Shown here: piece by piece, positions 18,059 to 27,259 of the stretch | How positions within the stretch are numbered: position 1 is the stretch's first letter | How the letters are laid out: every line of letters starts with the position of its first letter | NCBI GenBank assembly: GCA_046348365.1 | Contig: JAXMEL010000005.1 | Span: 252,100-316,099, forward strand | Source: JAEUPI01 sp046348365 | GTDB taxonomy: Bacteria > Pseudomonadota > Gammaproteobacteria > Burkholderiales > Burkholderiaceae_C | DNA: 64,000 nt | Reading direction: 5' to 3' | The notes under the pieces: model-generated | Database searches by the model: none | The model's input: only the letters and a program-made list of their open reading frames with translations | What the model was told of the DNA's origin: nothing | Position numbers and translations under genes: made by a program

Positions 18059-20687
18059 CCTTGCCGGCCAGAGCCTTCAGGCGATAGAGCGCGTCGAGCG
18101 CCTCGCGCGGCGTCAGCGCGTCGGGGTCGATCTGCGTCAGCGCCTGCAGCGCAGCCGGCGGCGGTGGCGGCGCGGTGGATGCGGGCGGCGCCGAGAACAG
18201 ATCCACCTGCGCGGCGCCTTCGCGCGACTGGCGTTCGAGCGCCTCCAGCGTGTGCTGGGCCTGGCGCACGATGGCGCCCGGCACGCCGGCCAGGCGCGCC
18301 ACCTGCACGCCGTAGCTGCGGCTCGCCGGCCCGGCCTGCACCTCGTGCAGGAACACGATGTCGTGGCCCGACTCGGCGGCCGACACATGCACGTTGATCG
18401 CCCGCGCATGCCGCGCCGGGAATTCGGTGAGCTCGAAGTAGTGCGTCGCGAACAGCGTGAAGGCCTTGTTGCGGTCGTGCAGGTGGGCGGCGATCGCGCT
18501 GGCCAGCGCGAGGCCGTCGAAGGTGGAGGTGCCGCGGCCGATCTCGTCCATCAGCACCAGCGACTGCTCCCCGGCCGCGTGCACGATCGCCGCGGCCTCG
18601 GTCATCTCGAGCATGAAGGTCGACTGCGCGTTGGCCAGGTCGTCGGCGGCGCCGATGCGGGTGTGGATCGCATCGACGGGCCCGAGCGTGCAGCGCTCGG
18701 CCGGCACGTACGAGCCCATCGCCGCGAGCAGCACGATCAGCGCCACCTGCCGCATGTAGGTGCTCTTGCCGCCCATGTTGGGCCCGGTGATGATCTGCAT
18801 GCGCGTGCGCGCATCGAGCCGCGTGTCGTTGGCGATGAACGGCGTGCCGCCGGTCTCGGCCAGGCGTGCCTCGACCACCGGATGGCGGCCGCGCTCGATC
18901 TCGATGCACGGATGGCTCACGAACTGCGGCCGGCACCAGCGCAGCGTGGCGGCGCGTTCGGCCAGCGCGGCCAGCGCGTCGAGCGTGGCCAGCGCGCGGC
19001 CCAGCGCGGCCAGCGCCGGCACGTGCGGCTGCAGGCCCTCGACCAGCGCCTCCCACAGCAGCTTCTCGCGCGCCAGCGCGCGCTCCTGCGCCGACAGCGC
19101 CTTGTCTTCGAAGGTCTTCAGCTCGGGCGTGATGAAGCGCTCGGCGTTCTTCATCGTCTGGCGGCGTTGGTAGTCGGCGGGCACCTTGTCGAGCCCGCTC
19201 GCGGTGACCTCGATGTAGAAGCCGTGCACGCGGTTGAACTGCACGCGCAGGTTGCCGATGCCGGTGCGCGCGCGCTCGCGCGCTTCGAGTGCGAGCAGGA
19301 AGGCATCGCAGTTCTGGCCGATGGCGCGCAGCTCGTCGAGCGCGGCATCGTGGCCCGGCGCGATCACGCCGCCGTCGCGCACCAGCGCCGCGGGCTCGTC
19401 GGCGAGGGTGGCCGCCAGTGTCTGCGCGATCGCGGCGTCAGGCTGCAGCGCCACCTGCAGATCGTTCAGCAGCGCGCTGGCGGCGGGCACGCGCTGGCGC
19501 AATGCCGGCAGCGCGTGCAGCGTGTCGCGCAGGCCGGCGAGCTCGCGCGGGCGCACCTGCCGCAGCGCCAGCCGCGCGACGCAACGTTCCACGTCGCTGA
19601 CACCGCGCAACGCGTCGCGCAGCGCCTCGGCCGGGTCGCCGAGCAGCTGCGCGATCGCGTCGTGCCGTGCGGTGGCGGCCGAGCGCTCGCGCGGCGGCTG
19701 CGTCAGCCACAACCGCAGCGCACGGCTGCCCATGCCGGTGCGGCAGCTGTCGAGCAGCGACAGCAGCGTCGGCGCCGGCTCGCCGCGCAGCGTCTGCGTC
19801 AATTCGAGGTTACGGTGCGTGGCCGGCGGCAGCAACAGCAGGTCGCTCGCGCGCGCCACGGCCAGCTCCACCACGTGCGTGTGCCGGTCGCCCTGCGTGC
19901 GCTCGGCGTAGGCGAGCAGGGCGGCGGCCGCGGCGTGGGCGAGCGGCAGGTCCTCGGCGTCGAAGCCGGCGAGCGAGGCCACGCGCAGGGCCTCGCACAG
20001 CTTGCGCCGGCCGAGCGCGGGCTCGAACTGCCAGGCCGGCCGCACGCTGCGCGCCGCGCGGTGCGCGCGCACGGCATCGGGCACGTCGTCGGCGTCGAGC
20101 AGCAGCTCGGCGGGCGCGATGCGGGCGAGCCAGTCGGCCAGATCGGCTTCGGTGCACTGCGCGAGGCCGCAGCGCCCGCTGGCCACGCTGAGCCAGGCCA
20201 GACCCCAGGGGTTGCCGCGAGCGCCGCGGGCGAGGGCGAGCAGCGTGGTGTCGGCGCGCTCGTCGAGCAACTCGCCATCGGTGACCGTGCCCGGCGTCAC
20301 CACGCGCAGCACCTTGCGCTCCACCGGGCCCTTGGCGGTGGCCACGTCGCCCACCTGCTCGGCGATGGCCACCGACTCGCCGAGCCTGATCAGCCGCGCG
20401 AGATAGGTTTCCAGCGCATGCACCGGCACGCCGGCCATTACCACCGGCTCGCCGGCGCTGGCGCCGCGGGCGGTGAGCGTGATGTCGAGCAGACGATTGG
20501 CTTTGCGCGCGTCGTCGTAGAACAGCTCGTAGAAGTCGCCCATGCGGTAGAGCACCAACGTGTCGGGGTGCTCGGCCTTGATGCGCAGGTATTGCTGCAT
20601 CATCGGCGTGTGGGCGGAGAAGTCGCTGCGCGTGTCGGTGGCGCCCGTCACTCTAGAAGCTGATGTCGACTGTCGATCTGGCGGCAT
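18048..20687 (-). CDS. mutS: DNA mismatch repair protein MutS
   Basis: MutS recognises base mismatches. Domain I has the mismatch-stacking Phe and Glu in MGDFYELFYDDA, and the C-terminal ATPase has Walker A GPNMGGKSTYMRQ, Walker B LVLMDEIGRGTSTFDGLALA and FATHYFELTE. Length is 879 residues from the ATG at 20687; a GTG at 20651 (VTGATDTRSDFSAHTPMMQQ) would give 867 residues and matches the N-terminus of many homologues, so the true start is uncertain. A TCTAGA stretch overlaps this region and may be part of a promoter. Downstream genes are two alpha/beta hydrolases that overlap it. Confidence 0.96.
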   Translation of the reverse strand: MPPDRQSTSASRVTGATDTRSDFSAHTPMMQQYLRIKAEHPDTLVLYRMGDFYELFYDDARKANRLLDITLTARGASAGEPVVMAGVPVHALETYLARLIRLGESVAIAEQVGDVATAKGPVERKVLRVVTPGTVTDGELLDERADTTLLALARGARGNPWGLAWLSVASGRCGLAQCTEADLADWLARIAPAELLLDADDVPDAVRAHRAARSVRPAWQFEPALGRRKLCEALRVASLAGFDAEDLPLAHAAAAALLAYAERTQGDRHTHVVELAVARASDLLLLPPATHRNLELTQTLRGEPAPTLLSLLDSCRTGMGSRALRLWLTQPPRERSAATARHDAIAQLLGDPAEALRDALRGVSDVERCVARLALRQVRPRELAGLRDTLHALPALRQRVPAASALLNDLQVALQPDAAIAQTLAATLADEPAALVRDGGVIAPGHDAALDELRAIGQNCDAFLLALEARERARTGIGNLRVQFNRVHGFYIEVTASGLDKVPADYQRRQTMKNAERFITPELKTFEDKALSAQERALAREKLLWEALVEGLQPHVPALAALGRALATLDALAALAERAATLRWCRPQFVSHPCIEIERGRHPVVEARLAETGGTPFIANDTRLDARTRMQIITGPNMGGKSTYMRQVALIVLLAAMGSYVPAERCTLGPVDAIHTRIGAADDLANAQSTFMLEMTEAAAIVHAAGEQSLVLMDEIGRGTSTFDGLALASAIAAHLHDRNKAFTLFATHYFELTEFPARHARAINVHVSAAESGHDIVFLHEVQAGPASRSYGVQVARLAGVPGAIVRQAQHTLEALERQSREGAAQVDLFSAPPASTAPPPPPAALQALTQIDPDALTPREALDALYRLKALAGKDAA

Positions 20688-20870
20688 TTTGTGCCAATGG
20701 CATGTTTCGCACCGAGGCCCGAGGACACTCGTCTGAACCCACCGGCACTTCGGATTGCGGTGAAGGTCTTGGTGAGCACTCGAGCGTGGACCATTGTCCC
20801 GGACTTCGGCTGCACGCCAACGGGCGCGGCCGGACCTGGACCTGCCGCTGCCGCAGCCCGGAGCAGCGCG

Positions 20871-21857
20871 TCAGTTCAACTGCAGGTTGGCCGCCTTCAC
20901 GGCGGCGTTCATCCAGCCGAGCTCCTGCGTGATCAGTGCCTCGAAGGCCTGCGGCGTACTGCTGAAGGCCGTGGTGCCGATGCCGATCAACTTCGACTTG
21001 ACGTCGGCATCGGCGACGGCCGTGGCGACGGCAGCGCGCAGCTGCTCGATCACCGGTGCCGGCGTGCCGCGCACGGCGGCGAATCCGCCCCAGAGCACCA
21101 ACGACGGCATGTCGTGACCCAGCTCCTGGAGCGTCGGCACGTCGGGCAGCAGCGGGTGGCGCTGCTTGTCGAGCAGCGCCAGCGCTCGAATCAGGCCCTT
21201 TTGAATCATCGGCAAGCCCAGCGCGAGCGCAGGCGTCATGAACTGGATCTCGCCTGCGGCCAGCGCCGTCACGGCGTCGGGGCCGCCTTTGAACGGCACG
21301 TGCACCGCGTCGAGCTTGTTGGCCTTGCTGAACTGCGAAGGCCACAGGTGCTCCAGGGTGCCGATGCCGATCGAGCCGTAGGCCAGCGACCCCGGCTTCG
21401 CGGCGCCGGCGTCGACCAGATCCTTGACCGACTTGAACGGCGACGACGCGGGCACCAGCAGCACGGCGGGCATCGTGCCCATCAGCGACACCGGCGCCAG
21501 CGTCTCGAGCAGGTCGATCTTCTTCAGCGTGACCTGCGCCGCGCACATGCCTGAGCTGACGTGGATCAGCGTGTAGCCATCGGCCGGCGCCTGCCGCATC
21601 GCCTGCATCGCGATCGCGTAGCTGGCGCCGGGGCGGTTGTCGACGATGAAGGTCTGCTTGAGCTGCGCCTGCAGCGACGCCACCACCATGCGCGCGGTGG
21701 CGTCGGCGGCACCGCCCGCGGGCAGCGGCACGATCACCTTGATCGGGCCTTTGGTCGGAAAGGCCTCCTGCGCGCGCGCCGGCAGACCGACGAGGCCGGT
21801 GGTGCCGAGGGCGGCCATCGAGGCGATGAACTGGCGGCGTTCGATGAAACGGGGCAT
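20871..21857 (-). CDS. Bug (TctC) family solute-binding protein at the end of the DUF1254 operon
   Basis: A 328-residue Bug receptor. The ATG at 21857 has AGGAGAC about 7 bases upstream, which decides it over the longer open frame. The N-terminus has ERRQFIASMAALGTTGLVGLPARA, a signal with an RR pair that could be Tat-like, then PIKVIVPLPAGGAADATARM and APADGYTLIHV, the family motifs. It is the fourth gene of the leftward operon with two DUF1254 proteins and the alkylsulfatase-like protein, which suggests that it binds a substrate or product of that module. No TctA/TctB subunits are nearby. Confidence 0.9.
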   Translation of the reverse strand: MPRFIERRQFIASMAALGTTGLVGLPARAQEAFPTKGPIKVIVPLPAGGAADATARMVVASLQAQLKQTFIVDNRPGASYAIAMQAMRQAPADGYTLIHVSSGMCAAQVTLKKIDLLETLAPVSLMGTMPAVLLVPASSPFKSVKDLVDAGAAKPGSLAYGSIGIGTLEHLWPSQFSKANKLDAVHVPFKGGPDAVTALAAGEIQFMTPALALGLPMIQKGLIRALALLDKQRHPLLPDVPTLQELGHDMPSLVLWGGFAAVRGTPAPVIEQLRAAVATAVADADVKSKLIGIGTTAFSSTPQAFEALITQELGWMNAAVKAANLQLN

Positions 21858-21885
21858 GGCGTGTCTCCTAATCAATAAGCGCCGA

Positions 21886-23280
21886 TCAAGACCGGCGAGT
21901 TGTCGTGAGTGAATGAGTCAGGCACTCGACGGCCGGCGGCGCGTACTGGCGCGTCAGCACCTGCGGGCGCGGCTGGTACATGCGCAGGATCAGCCAGAAG
22001 GGCCCTGCCGGGGCCGGCAGCCAGTTCGCCGTGCCCGCGGCCGTGTCCGCCGTCGTGTCCGCTGACGGGGCCACATGCTGCACGGCGATTTCGAGCGAGC
22101 CGTCGGCGCCCCAGACCAGGCCGGGTGTCGCGCTGCCGATGTTGTAGCGGCCAATCGGGTTGTCGACCAGTTGGTTCTCCGGCCGCGAGTACATGGTGAT
22201 CGACCAGAACGCATCGACCGGCGGCAAGCGGTCGGCGGCGAAGCGGATGCGGTAGCGGTTCGAGCCGTCGAGCGGGCGACGCTCGGCATCGAGCACGGTG
22301 AACGGGTAGGTGGCCTCGACCGGCTCGTTGGCGCCGTAGCCGTAGCAGGCCGTCACCGCGCGGGCGAGGAAGTCATGGCCGTAGCGGCCGAGATTGAACA
22401 GGAAGCTCCAGCCGCCGATCTGCTCGGCGCCTGCAGCCAGGTAGGCCGCCATGCGCGCGAAGGCGGCGGCTATGCCGGCCTGCAGACCGCGCTGCTGCGC
22501 TGCGTCGAGGCGCGCGAGGTCGAATCGCAGTCCGGGCCCGATGCCCAGCGCAGCGAACTGGGCCACGACGGCTTCCTCGCCGGGCACCACGTTGTCGCGC
22601 GTGATGGCCTCGTTGAGCAGCGCGAAGAAGTCGAGCGAATGGAAGTGCGGCGCCGTGTTCTTGGGGTCGCGCGGCGGCGTGTGCAGCGGCGCCGCCGACA
22701 CGAAGCCGGGGTTCAAGGGCTCGAAGCGGATGCGCCCGTTCAGCGCGGCCACCGCCTCGATGTCGCCGGGGACGGCGGGGTCGACCACGGTGCGCAACTG
22801 GATGAAGACGGTCTGGGTCGGCACGTCGATGCGGTGGACGCCGGCCGGCAGCTCGCCTGCCCAGCGGCTGTGGCAGTACGCGTACAGCCCCGGCTTCGAT
22901 CCCATGCGGCGACCGACGTACTCGGCGCAGTTGAGCGCGGCGTCGGTGGCCTGCACGCTCCAGTAGCGCTCGCCCATCGCCGGCACGCGCATCAGCACCG
23001 GGCCGTTGCTCAGGTCGAGCCAGCCCAGCCCGTAGAGCGTGTCGATGTTGGGCGTGAAGTCGGTGAAGCCGGGCTTGGCCAGCTCGGTGTGCACATGCAG
23101 TGCGTTGACCGGCGCATACGCCTTGTAGTCCGGATGCGTCGCCTCGTCGCGCAGCAGCATCGACTTGACGTAGACGTAACCCCACAGGTAGGCGTGGTAG
23201 CCGACGGCGAAGGCCTCGCGTTCGGCCAGCGTCTGCGCCGCGTCGCTGGTCGTCGATCCAGGTGCTCGTGTGCTCGTCAT
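21886..23280 (-). CDS. DUF1254/DUF1214 domain protein (first of two)
   Basis: A 464-residue protein with an N-terminal DUF1254 part (YLWGYVYVKSMLLRDEATHPDY, then FTDFTPNIDTLYGLGWLDLSNGPVLMRVPAMGERYWSVQ) and a C-terminal DUF1214 part (RIRFAADRLPPVDAFWSITMYSRPENQLVDNPIGRYNIGS, then WLPAPAGPFWLILRMYQPRP). These names describe a conserved protein family without an established activity. No signal peptide is seen. Its start overlaps the end of the sulfatase-like gene as ATGA (23277-23280), so the two are translationally coupled. It is only distantly similar to the second DUF1254 protein upstream. Confidence 0.88.
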   Translation of the reverse strand: MTSTRAPGSTTSDAAQTLAEREAFAVGYHAYLWGYVYVKSMLLRDEATHPDYKAYAPVNALHVHTELAKPGFTDFTPNIDTLYGLGWLDLSNGPVLMRVPAMGERYWSVQATDAALNCAEYVGRRMGSKPGLYAYCHSRWAGELPAGVHRIDVPTQTVFIQLRTVVDPAVPGDIEAVAALNGRIRFEPLNPGFVSAAPLHTPPRDPKNTAPHFHSLDFFALLNEAITRDNVVPGEEAVVAQFAALGIGPGLRFDLARLDAAQQRGLQAGIAAAFARMAAYLAAGAEQIGGWSFLFNLGRYGHDFLARAVTACYGYGANEPVEATYPFTVLDAERRPLDGSNRYRIRFAADRLPPVDAFWSITMYSRPENQLVDNPIGRYNIGSATPGLVWGADGSLEIAVQHVAPSADTTADTAAGTANWLPAPAGPFWLILRMYQPRPQVLTRQYAPPAVECLTHSLTTTRRS

Positions 23281-24998
23281 TGCTTCTCCTCGATCGGCCC
23301 GCCCGCAACCAGCACGGCGCGCGCCAGCGGGCGGTCGCCGGCCAGCGATATCTCGCCGCGCTGGACCAGCTCATCGGCCTTGGCCTCGCGGCCCACCAGC
23401 CGTGCCCAGGCGTCGAAGCTCATCGCCACGCTCGCGTCGGCCCGTCCCTGCAAACCCTCGGCGACGAGCACCACGCCGTTGCGCAGGCGCAGCGTGAAGG
23501 CATGGTCCGGGCGCTCGAACTGCAGGTGGATGGTCTTCTCGCCGTCGGCACTCAGCGTGGGCGGCAGCACGAAGCGCAGCCCGTTGACATAGGTGAGCAC
23601 CGGCATCTGGCGCACCATGCCCGCATTGACGAAGCGGATCGGCGGCACGCGCGTGTCGACCTTGCCTTCGAGTTCACGTGCCTGGGTGAGGAACCACGAG
23701 CGCGTGTTGGACGCCGTGGTCACCTGCCCCATGGCGCGCAGCGCGCGCGCCTTCAGCATGCGGTTGTCCTCGGTGTCGTGGCCGCCCTCGAGCAGCCAGC
23801 TGGCCATCTGCGCGGCCCAGGCGTACTCGCGCTTGTCGAGCGCCTCGCGCACCGCGGCCACCACGCGCTCGGCGCCGCCCGCCAGCGCGATGGTGCGCTC
23901 GGCCTGCTCGGCCGGCGTCGGGCGGTGCAGCTCGGCCGTGTCCTTGCCGAACCAGCCTACCAGGCCGGAATAGATCTGCCGCACGTGGTAGGGCAGCTCG
24001 CCGTATAACTCGCCGGTCAGGCGGCCGTTCGCCAGCGACGCCGGCAGCTTCACCGCCTGCACCAGTTCGTCGGGCGACAGGCCGGCGTTGATGCCGCGCA
24101 CCGTCTGGTCGTAGGTGAACTGGATGGTGTCGCGGTACTCGGTCACGGCCTGGCGGATCGCCTCGCGCCCGGAGATCGGCACGCCGTGCACGCCGACCAG
24201 GTGCTCGGGCTCGAGCTCGATGATCTTGTCCAGGCCGCGCAGCAGTTCCACCGGGTTGCGGAACACGTCGCCGCGCAGCGTGCAGATGTTGAACATCGCC
24301 GGCCAGGCGACGTTGTTGATCACGGTGCGCGACTCGGGCAGCCAGATCAGCAGCGAGTCGTCGGTGTCGCCCCAGCAGTGGAAGAACTGCACGCGCACGC
24401 CATCGATCTCGACCTGCTGGCCGTCGGCGGTGTTGCGGTTGGGGCGCACGAAGCCGGTGGTGGGCTGGTACTTGTCGAGCTCGAACACGAACGGGCCCAG
24501 GCCCTGGTGCGACATCGCATCCTCGCCCTCGCGCGGCAGGAACATGCCGAACTGGATCGCCGCGCGCCGAACGAAGGTGGGCGAGAGGTCGCTCACCAGG
24601 CGGCGCATGTTGGTCATCAGCTCGGGGTGGGCCCAGACCTCGACCTGGCCTTCGCGCTGCGCCGGCACCCAGGCGCGCGAGCCGAAGATGTAATGGCAGT
24701 GCGTGTACAGCAGCGCCGCCAGCGGCTTGTCGCAGACCTGGGCAATAGCTTCCTGGTTCTGGCGCGCATGCTCGATGCAGTCGCCGGTGTCGACGACGAT
24801 GAGGCCGGTGCGGCCTTCGATCATCGTGCTGTTGCCGAGATAGGTGCCGACATGGCACCAGATGCCGGGCGCCACTGCGTGCAGCTTGGGCGCGAACTGC
24901 GCGCCATGGGCCGAGTAGCGCACGTTGGCGACTTCGCCGCGCGGGCCGACGGCGACCTCCACGGGCGCGCCCATGTAGGGGGTCAGGGTTTCGTTCAT
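23277..24998 (-). CDS. Alkyl/aryl-sulfatase-like metallo-beta-lactamase-fold protein with degenerate metal site
   Basis: A 573-residue protein with the three-part layout of SdsA1/BDS1-type alkylsulfatases: an MBL-fold N-terminal part (about 35-290), a helical dimerisation part (about 300-430, with YEGEL-like and TTASNTRSWFLTQARELEG) and a C-terminal SCP2-like alkyl-binding part (about 450-570). The usual HxHxDH zinc motif reads THCHYIFGS, so His100 and His102 remain but Asp and the third His are replaced by Ile104 and Phe105. The second-metal Glu positions are also altered (GDTDDSLL, INNVAW), while His271 remains. No signal peptide is visible, unlike secreted SdsA1. It lies between two DUF1254 genes and is coupled to the second by ATGA. 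Confidence 0.82.
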   Translation of the reverse strand: MNETLTPYMGAPVEVAVGPRGEVANVRYSAHGAQFAPKLHAVAPGIWCHVGTYLGNSTMIEGRTGLIVVDTGDCIEHARQNQEAIAQVCDKPLAALLYTHCHYIFGSRAWVPAQREGQVEVWAHPELMTNMRRLVSDLSPTFVRRAAIQFGMFLPREGEDAMSHQGLGPFVFELDKYQPTTGFVRPNRNTADGQQVEIDGVRVQFFHCWGDTDDSLLIWLPESRTVINNVAWPAMFNICTLRGDVFRNPVELLRGLDKIIELEPEHLVGVHGVPISGREAIRQAVTEYRDTIQFTYDQTVRGINAGLSPDELVQAVKLPASLANGRLTGELYGELPYHVRQIYSGLVGWFGKDTAELHRPTPAEQAERTIALAGGAERVVAAVREALDKREYAWAAQMASWLLEGGHDTEDNRMLKARALRAMGQVTTASNTRSWFLTQARELEGKVDTRVPPIRFVNAGMVRQMPVLTYVNGLRFVLPPTLSADGEKTIHLQFERPDHAFTLRLRNGVVLVAEGLQGRADASVAMSFDAWARLVGREAKADELVQRGEISLAGDRPLARAVLVAGGPIEEKQ

Positions 24999-25034
24999 GG
25001 TCGATGTCCTCGGGGCATGGTTGCCGGGCCGGCT

Positions 25035-26381
25035 TCAGGCGCGCCGCACGGGCGGCGGCGCGTAGCGTTGGTCCATCACCGCCTGAGCCGGCAGGTAGGT
25101 GCGCAGGAAGAGGTTGAACTTGCCCTTGGGTGTCGGCAGCCAGTTCGCCATCTGCTCGGGTTCCGGCGCCTCATGCTGCAGCCTGATGGCGAGCGAGCCG
25201 TCGGCACCGTAGTGCAAGTCGTTGCGCAGGCTGCCGACGCCGTAGCGCTTGATCGGGTTGTCGATCATGTTGAAGCGCTCGTCGTACAGCGTGATCGACC
25301 AGAAGGCTCGCGCCGCCGGGATCTCGTCCTTCCTGAAGCGCAGCACGTAGCGGTGCTCGCCCGACAGCGCCTGACCATCGGCATCGACGAAGGTGCGCAG
25401 CTTGGTCGACTGCTCGATCCAGTGCTCGATGATGCCGCTGAAGCTTTGCGGCGAGGCGCGGCCGAGGAAGTCGCCCGCCTCGGCCATGCGGCCCCAGTGC
25501 TTGTCGCCGTAGAACCAGCCGTTGACGACTTTGGTGTTGCCGCCGGCCTCGGCCACGCGGGCCAGCAGCTTGGGGCCCTCGGCCAACGCACGCGCGAGGC
25601 TGCGGCGCGTCGCGTCGTCGAGCGAATCGAGCGGCGTCGTGGCCAGCGGCCCGAGGCCCACGCGCGCGAACTGCAGCATCAGCGCATGGTCCCTCGCGGG
25701 CGGCGGGTTCTCGCGCATCGCGGCGTTCATCGTCTGGAAGTCGGCCAGGTCGGCTGATGCCGGCAGCGGCGCCAGCACGTCGCGCACTTCGGGCGTTGGG
25801 GTTCCGGCCTTCCAGTTCGACAGCGGCTTGACCCAGCAGGCCTGCTGCAACGCCAGTGCTGCCGGCAGATCGTCGCCGCCGGCGGAAGCGACCCGCGCCA
25901 CGAGGAAGGCGCTGGGCGTCGGCGAGCGCAGCACGACGTCGATGCCCTCGGGCGTGTGGCCCGTCCAGTCGGGGCCGACGACCAGCGCGGTCTGGGCCTT
26001 GCCGCCATTCACGCTGGGGCCGGCGTAGCCGAAGATGTCGGAATAGAACTCGGCCAGCTGGATGCTGACATAGCGTTCGGCGCTGGCCGGTGCATGGATC
26101 ACCACGGCTTGCGTCTTCAGATCCAGCCACGCCACCGAGTAGGTGCCGTCGCGCATCGGCGATCCGCCGTATTGCTCGTTGTGGTCCGGCAGGCGCCGGA
26201 TGTGGAACAGCGTGTTCAGCGGCACGTTGATCACGCCCTGCGGCTGGCGCACCATGCCGAAGCGCAGCTTGGTGGCGTAGATCGCCGGGAAGCCGTAGGC
26301 ATAGGCCTGCATGCCGATCAGGTAGGCCCAGGACTCGCGCCAGTCGGCGGTGGCCATGTTCAGCGGGGCAGCGGTTTCCAT
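25035..26381 (-). CDS. DUF1254/DUF1214 domain protein (second of two), first gene of its operon
   Basis: A 448-residue DUF1254 protein: AYLIGMQAYAYGFPAIYATKLRFGM, then NVPLNTLFHIRRLPDHNEQYGGSPMRDGTYSVAWLDLK at the N-terminus, and a DUF1214 C-terminal part with RYVLRFRKDEIPAARAFWSITLYDERFNMIDNPIKRYGVGS and WLPTPKGKFNLFLRTYLPA. The start chosen is METAAPLNM at 26381; 26426 and 26357 are alternatives. Function is unknown. It leads a four-gene leftward operon and lies 88 bases from the inverted repeat proposed as operator of the divergent Crp/Fnr-type regulator. Confidence 0.87.
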   Translation of the reverse strand: METAAPLNMATADWRESWAYLIGMQAYAYGFPAIYATKLRFGMVRQPQGVINVPLNTLFHIRRLPDHNEQYGGSPMRDGTYSVAWLDLKTQAVVIHAPASAERYVSIQLAEFYSDIFGYAGPSVNGGKAQTALVVGPDWTGHTPEGIDVVLRSPTPSAFLVARVASAGGDDLPAALALQQACWVKPLSNWKAGTPTPEVRDVLAPLPASADLADFQTMNAAMRENPPPARDHALMLQFARVGLGPLATTPLDSLDDATRRSLARALAEGPKLLARVAEAGGNTKVVNGWFYGDKHWGRMAEAGDFLGRASPQSFSGIIEHWIEQSTKLRTFVDADGQALSGEHRYVLRFRKDEIPAARAFWSITLYDERFNMIDNPIKRYGVGSLRNDLHYGADGSLAIRLQHEAPEPEQMANWLPTPKGKFNLFLRTYLPAQAVMDQRYAPPPVRRA

Positions 26382-26469
26382 CGTTGCTGTCTCTGGTGTC
26401 CGGCCGGGGTGACCGATGCCGGGCATGCTAGGTTTGCGCCCCGCCGCCGGCGCGCGCGCACCGTAGACT

Positions 26470-26489
26470 TCTGTCGTGTTGCCGACAGA
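26470..26489. promoter_or_regulatory. Inverted-repeat operator, site 1 (CRP-type geometry)
   Basis: TCTGTCG-TGTTGC-CGACAGA is a perfect 7-bp inverted repeat with a 6-bp spacer, so its core TGTCG-N6-CGACA has the same geometry as a CRP site (TGTGA-N6-TCACA). It lies between the DUF1254 operon and the divergent Crp/Fnr-family gene. A copy with one spacer difference occurs at 28895-28914 upstream of the aldehyde dehydrogenase; the shared block includes GACT before the repeat. Confidence 0.65.
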
Positions 26490-27198
26490 CTCGCGCTTCG
26501 ACCGCTCCTATCGCCAGCTCGCGCGCTCGTTGATGGAGCGCGCACCGGGCTTCTCGCAGTGCTCGGCGGCACTGTTGGACGAATTGGTGGCCGAGGGCCT
26601 GTTGGTCCGTCTCGCGGCGGGCGAGACCCTGCTGCGCCGCGGCGAGCGCTGCGACGGCCTGGTGATGGTGATCGAGGGCGCGCTCGAGTCGCGCCTCGTC
26701 CTCGACACAGGGCGTCGGCACCTGTTGAGCTTCGTGCTTCCGGGCATGTTCGTCGGCTTCCTGTCGGTCATCGACGGCGGGCCTCTGCCCCACGACGTGG
26801 TGGCGCACCGGCCGGCCATCGTCCTGCGCATGCCCGCGGCCACGGTGCAGCGGCTGCGCCGCGCGTCGCTGGAACTGCACCTGGCGTTCGAGTTGCAGCT
26901 GGCCGACCGATCGCGGCGTCTGTACGACAAGCTGGCGGAGAGTCTTCTCTACCCGCTGCGTGCGCGGCTGGCGCTGCAGTTGGTCCAGCTGGCCGAGAGC
27001 GTGGGCCTGCGGCGCGCCGACGGCTGGACGATCGCATTGCGCTTGTCGCAGGCCGATCTCGCCGACCTGCTCGGCGCGAGCCGGCAGAGCGTGAACACCG
27101 AATTGCGCGCCTTGCAGGCAGCGGGGCTGCTGCGCATCGCGCGCGAGCACATGGAATGCCCGGACCTCGACAAGCTGCGCGCGGTGGGCGCCGAGTGA
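26476..27198 (+). CDS. Crp/Fnr-family transcriptional regulator
   Basis: A 240-residue regulator in the longest frame (GTG at 26476). Residues about 30-130 are the cyclic-nucleotide-binding fold (LAAGETLLRRGERCDGLVMVIEGALESRL, then SFVLPGMFVGFLSVIDGG). The winged HTH at about 187-222 reads LSQADLADLLGASRQSVNTELRALQAAGLLRI. No FNR-type four-cysteine set is seen. The recognition helix has Arg203 at the CRP Arg180 position but Gln204 and Thr208 at the Glu181 and Arg185 positions. The GTG lies inside the inverted repeat, so the real start may be the ATG at 26533, which would leave the operator in the promoter. It is divergent from the DUF1254 operon and probably controls it. Confidence 0.85.
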   Translation: MLPTDSRFDRSYRQLARSLMERAPGFSQCSAALLDELVAEGLLVRLAAGETLLRRGERCDGLVMVIEGALESRLVLDTGRRHLLSFVLPGMFVGFLSVIDGGPLPHDVVAHRPAIVLRMPAATVQRLRRASLELHLAFELQLADRSRRLYDKLAESLLYPLRARLALQLVQLAESVGLRRADGWTIALRLSQADLADLLGASRQSVNTELRALQAAGLLRIAREHMECPDLDKLRAVGAE

Positions 27199-27259
27199 CC
27201 GCGCGCAACCCGTGCGCACTCAACGCGCAGCTCGATTCAGCCGCCGTCGATCCGGCGAT

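Noticed and set aside
20688..20870. Open frames in the mutS-Bug gap.
   Set aside because: No start with ribosome binding site and no recognisable family pattern; likely plain intergenic sequence.
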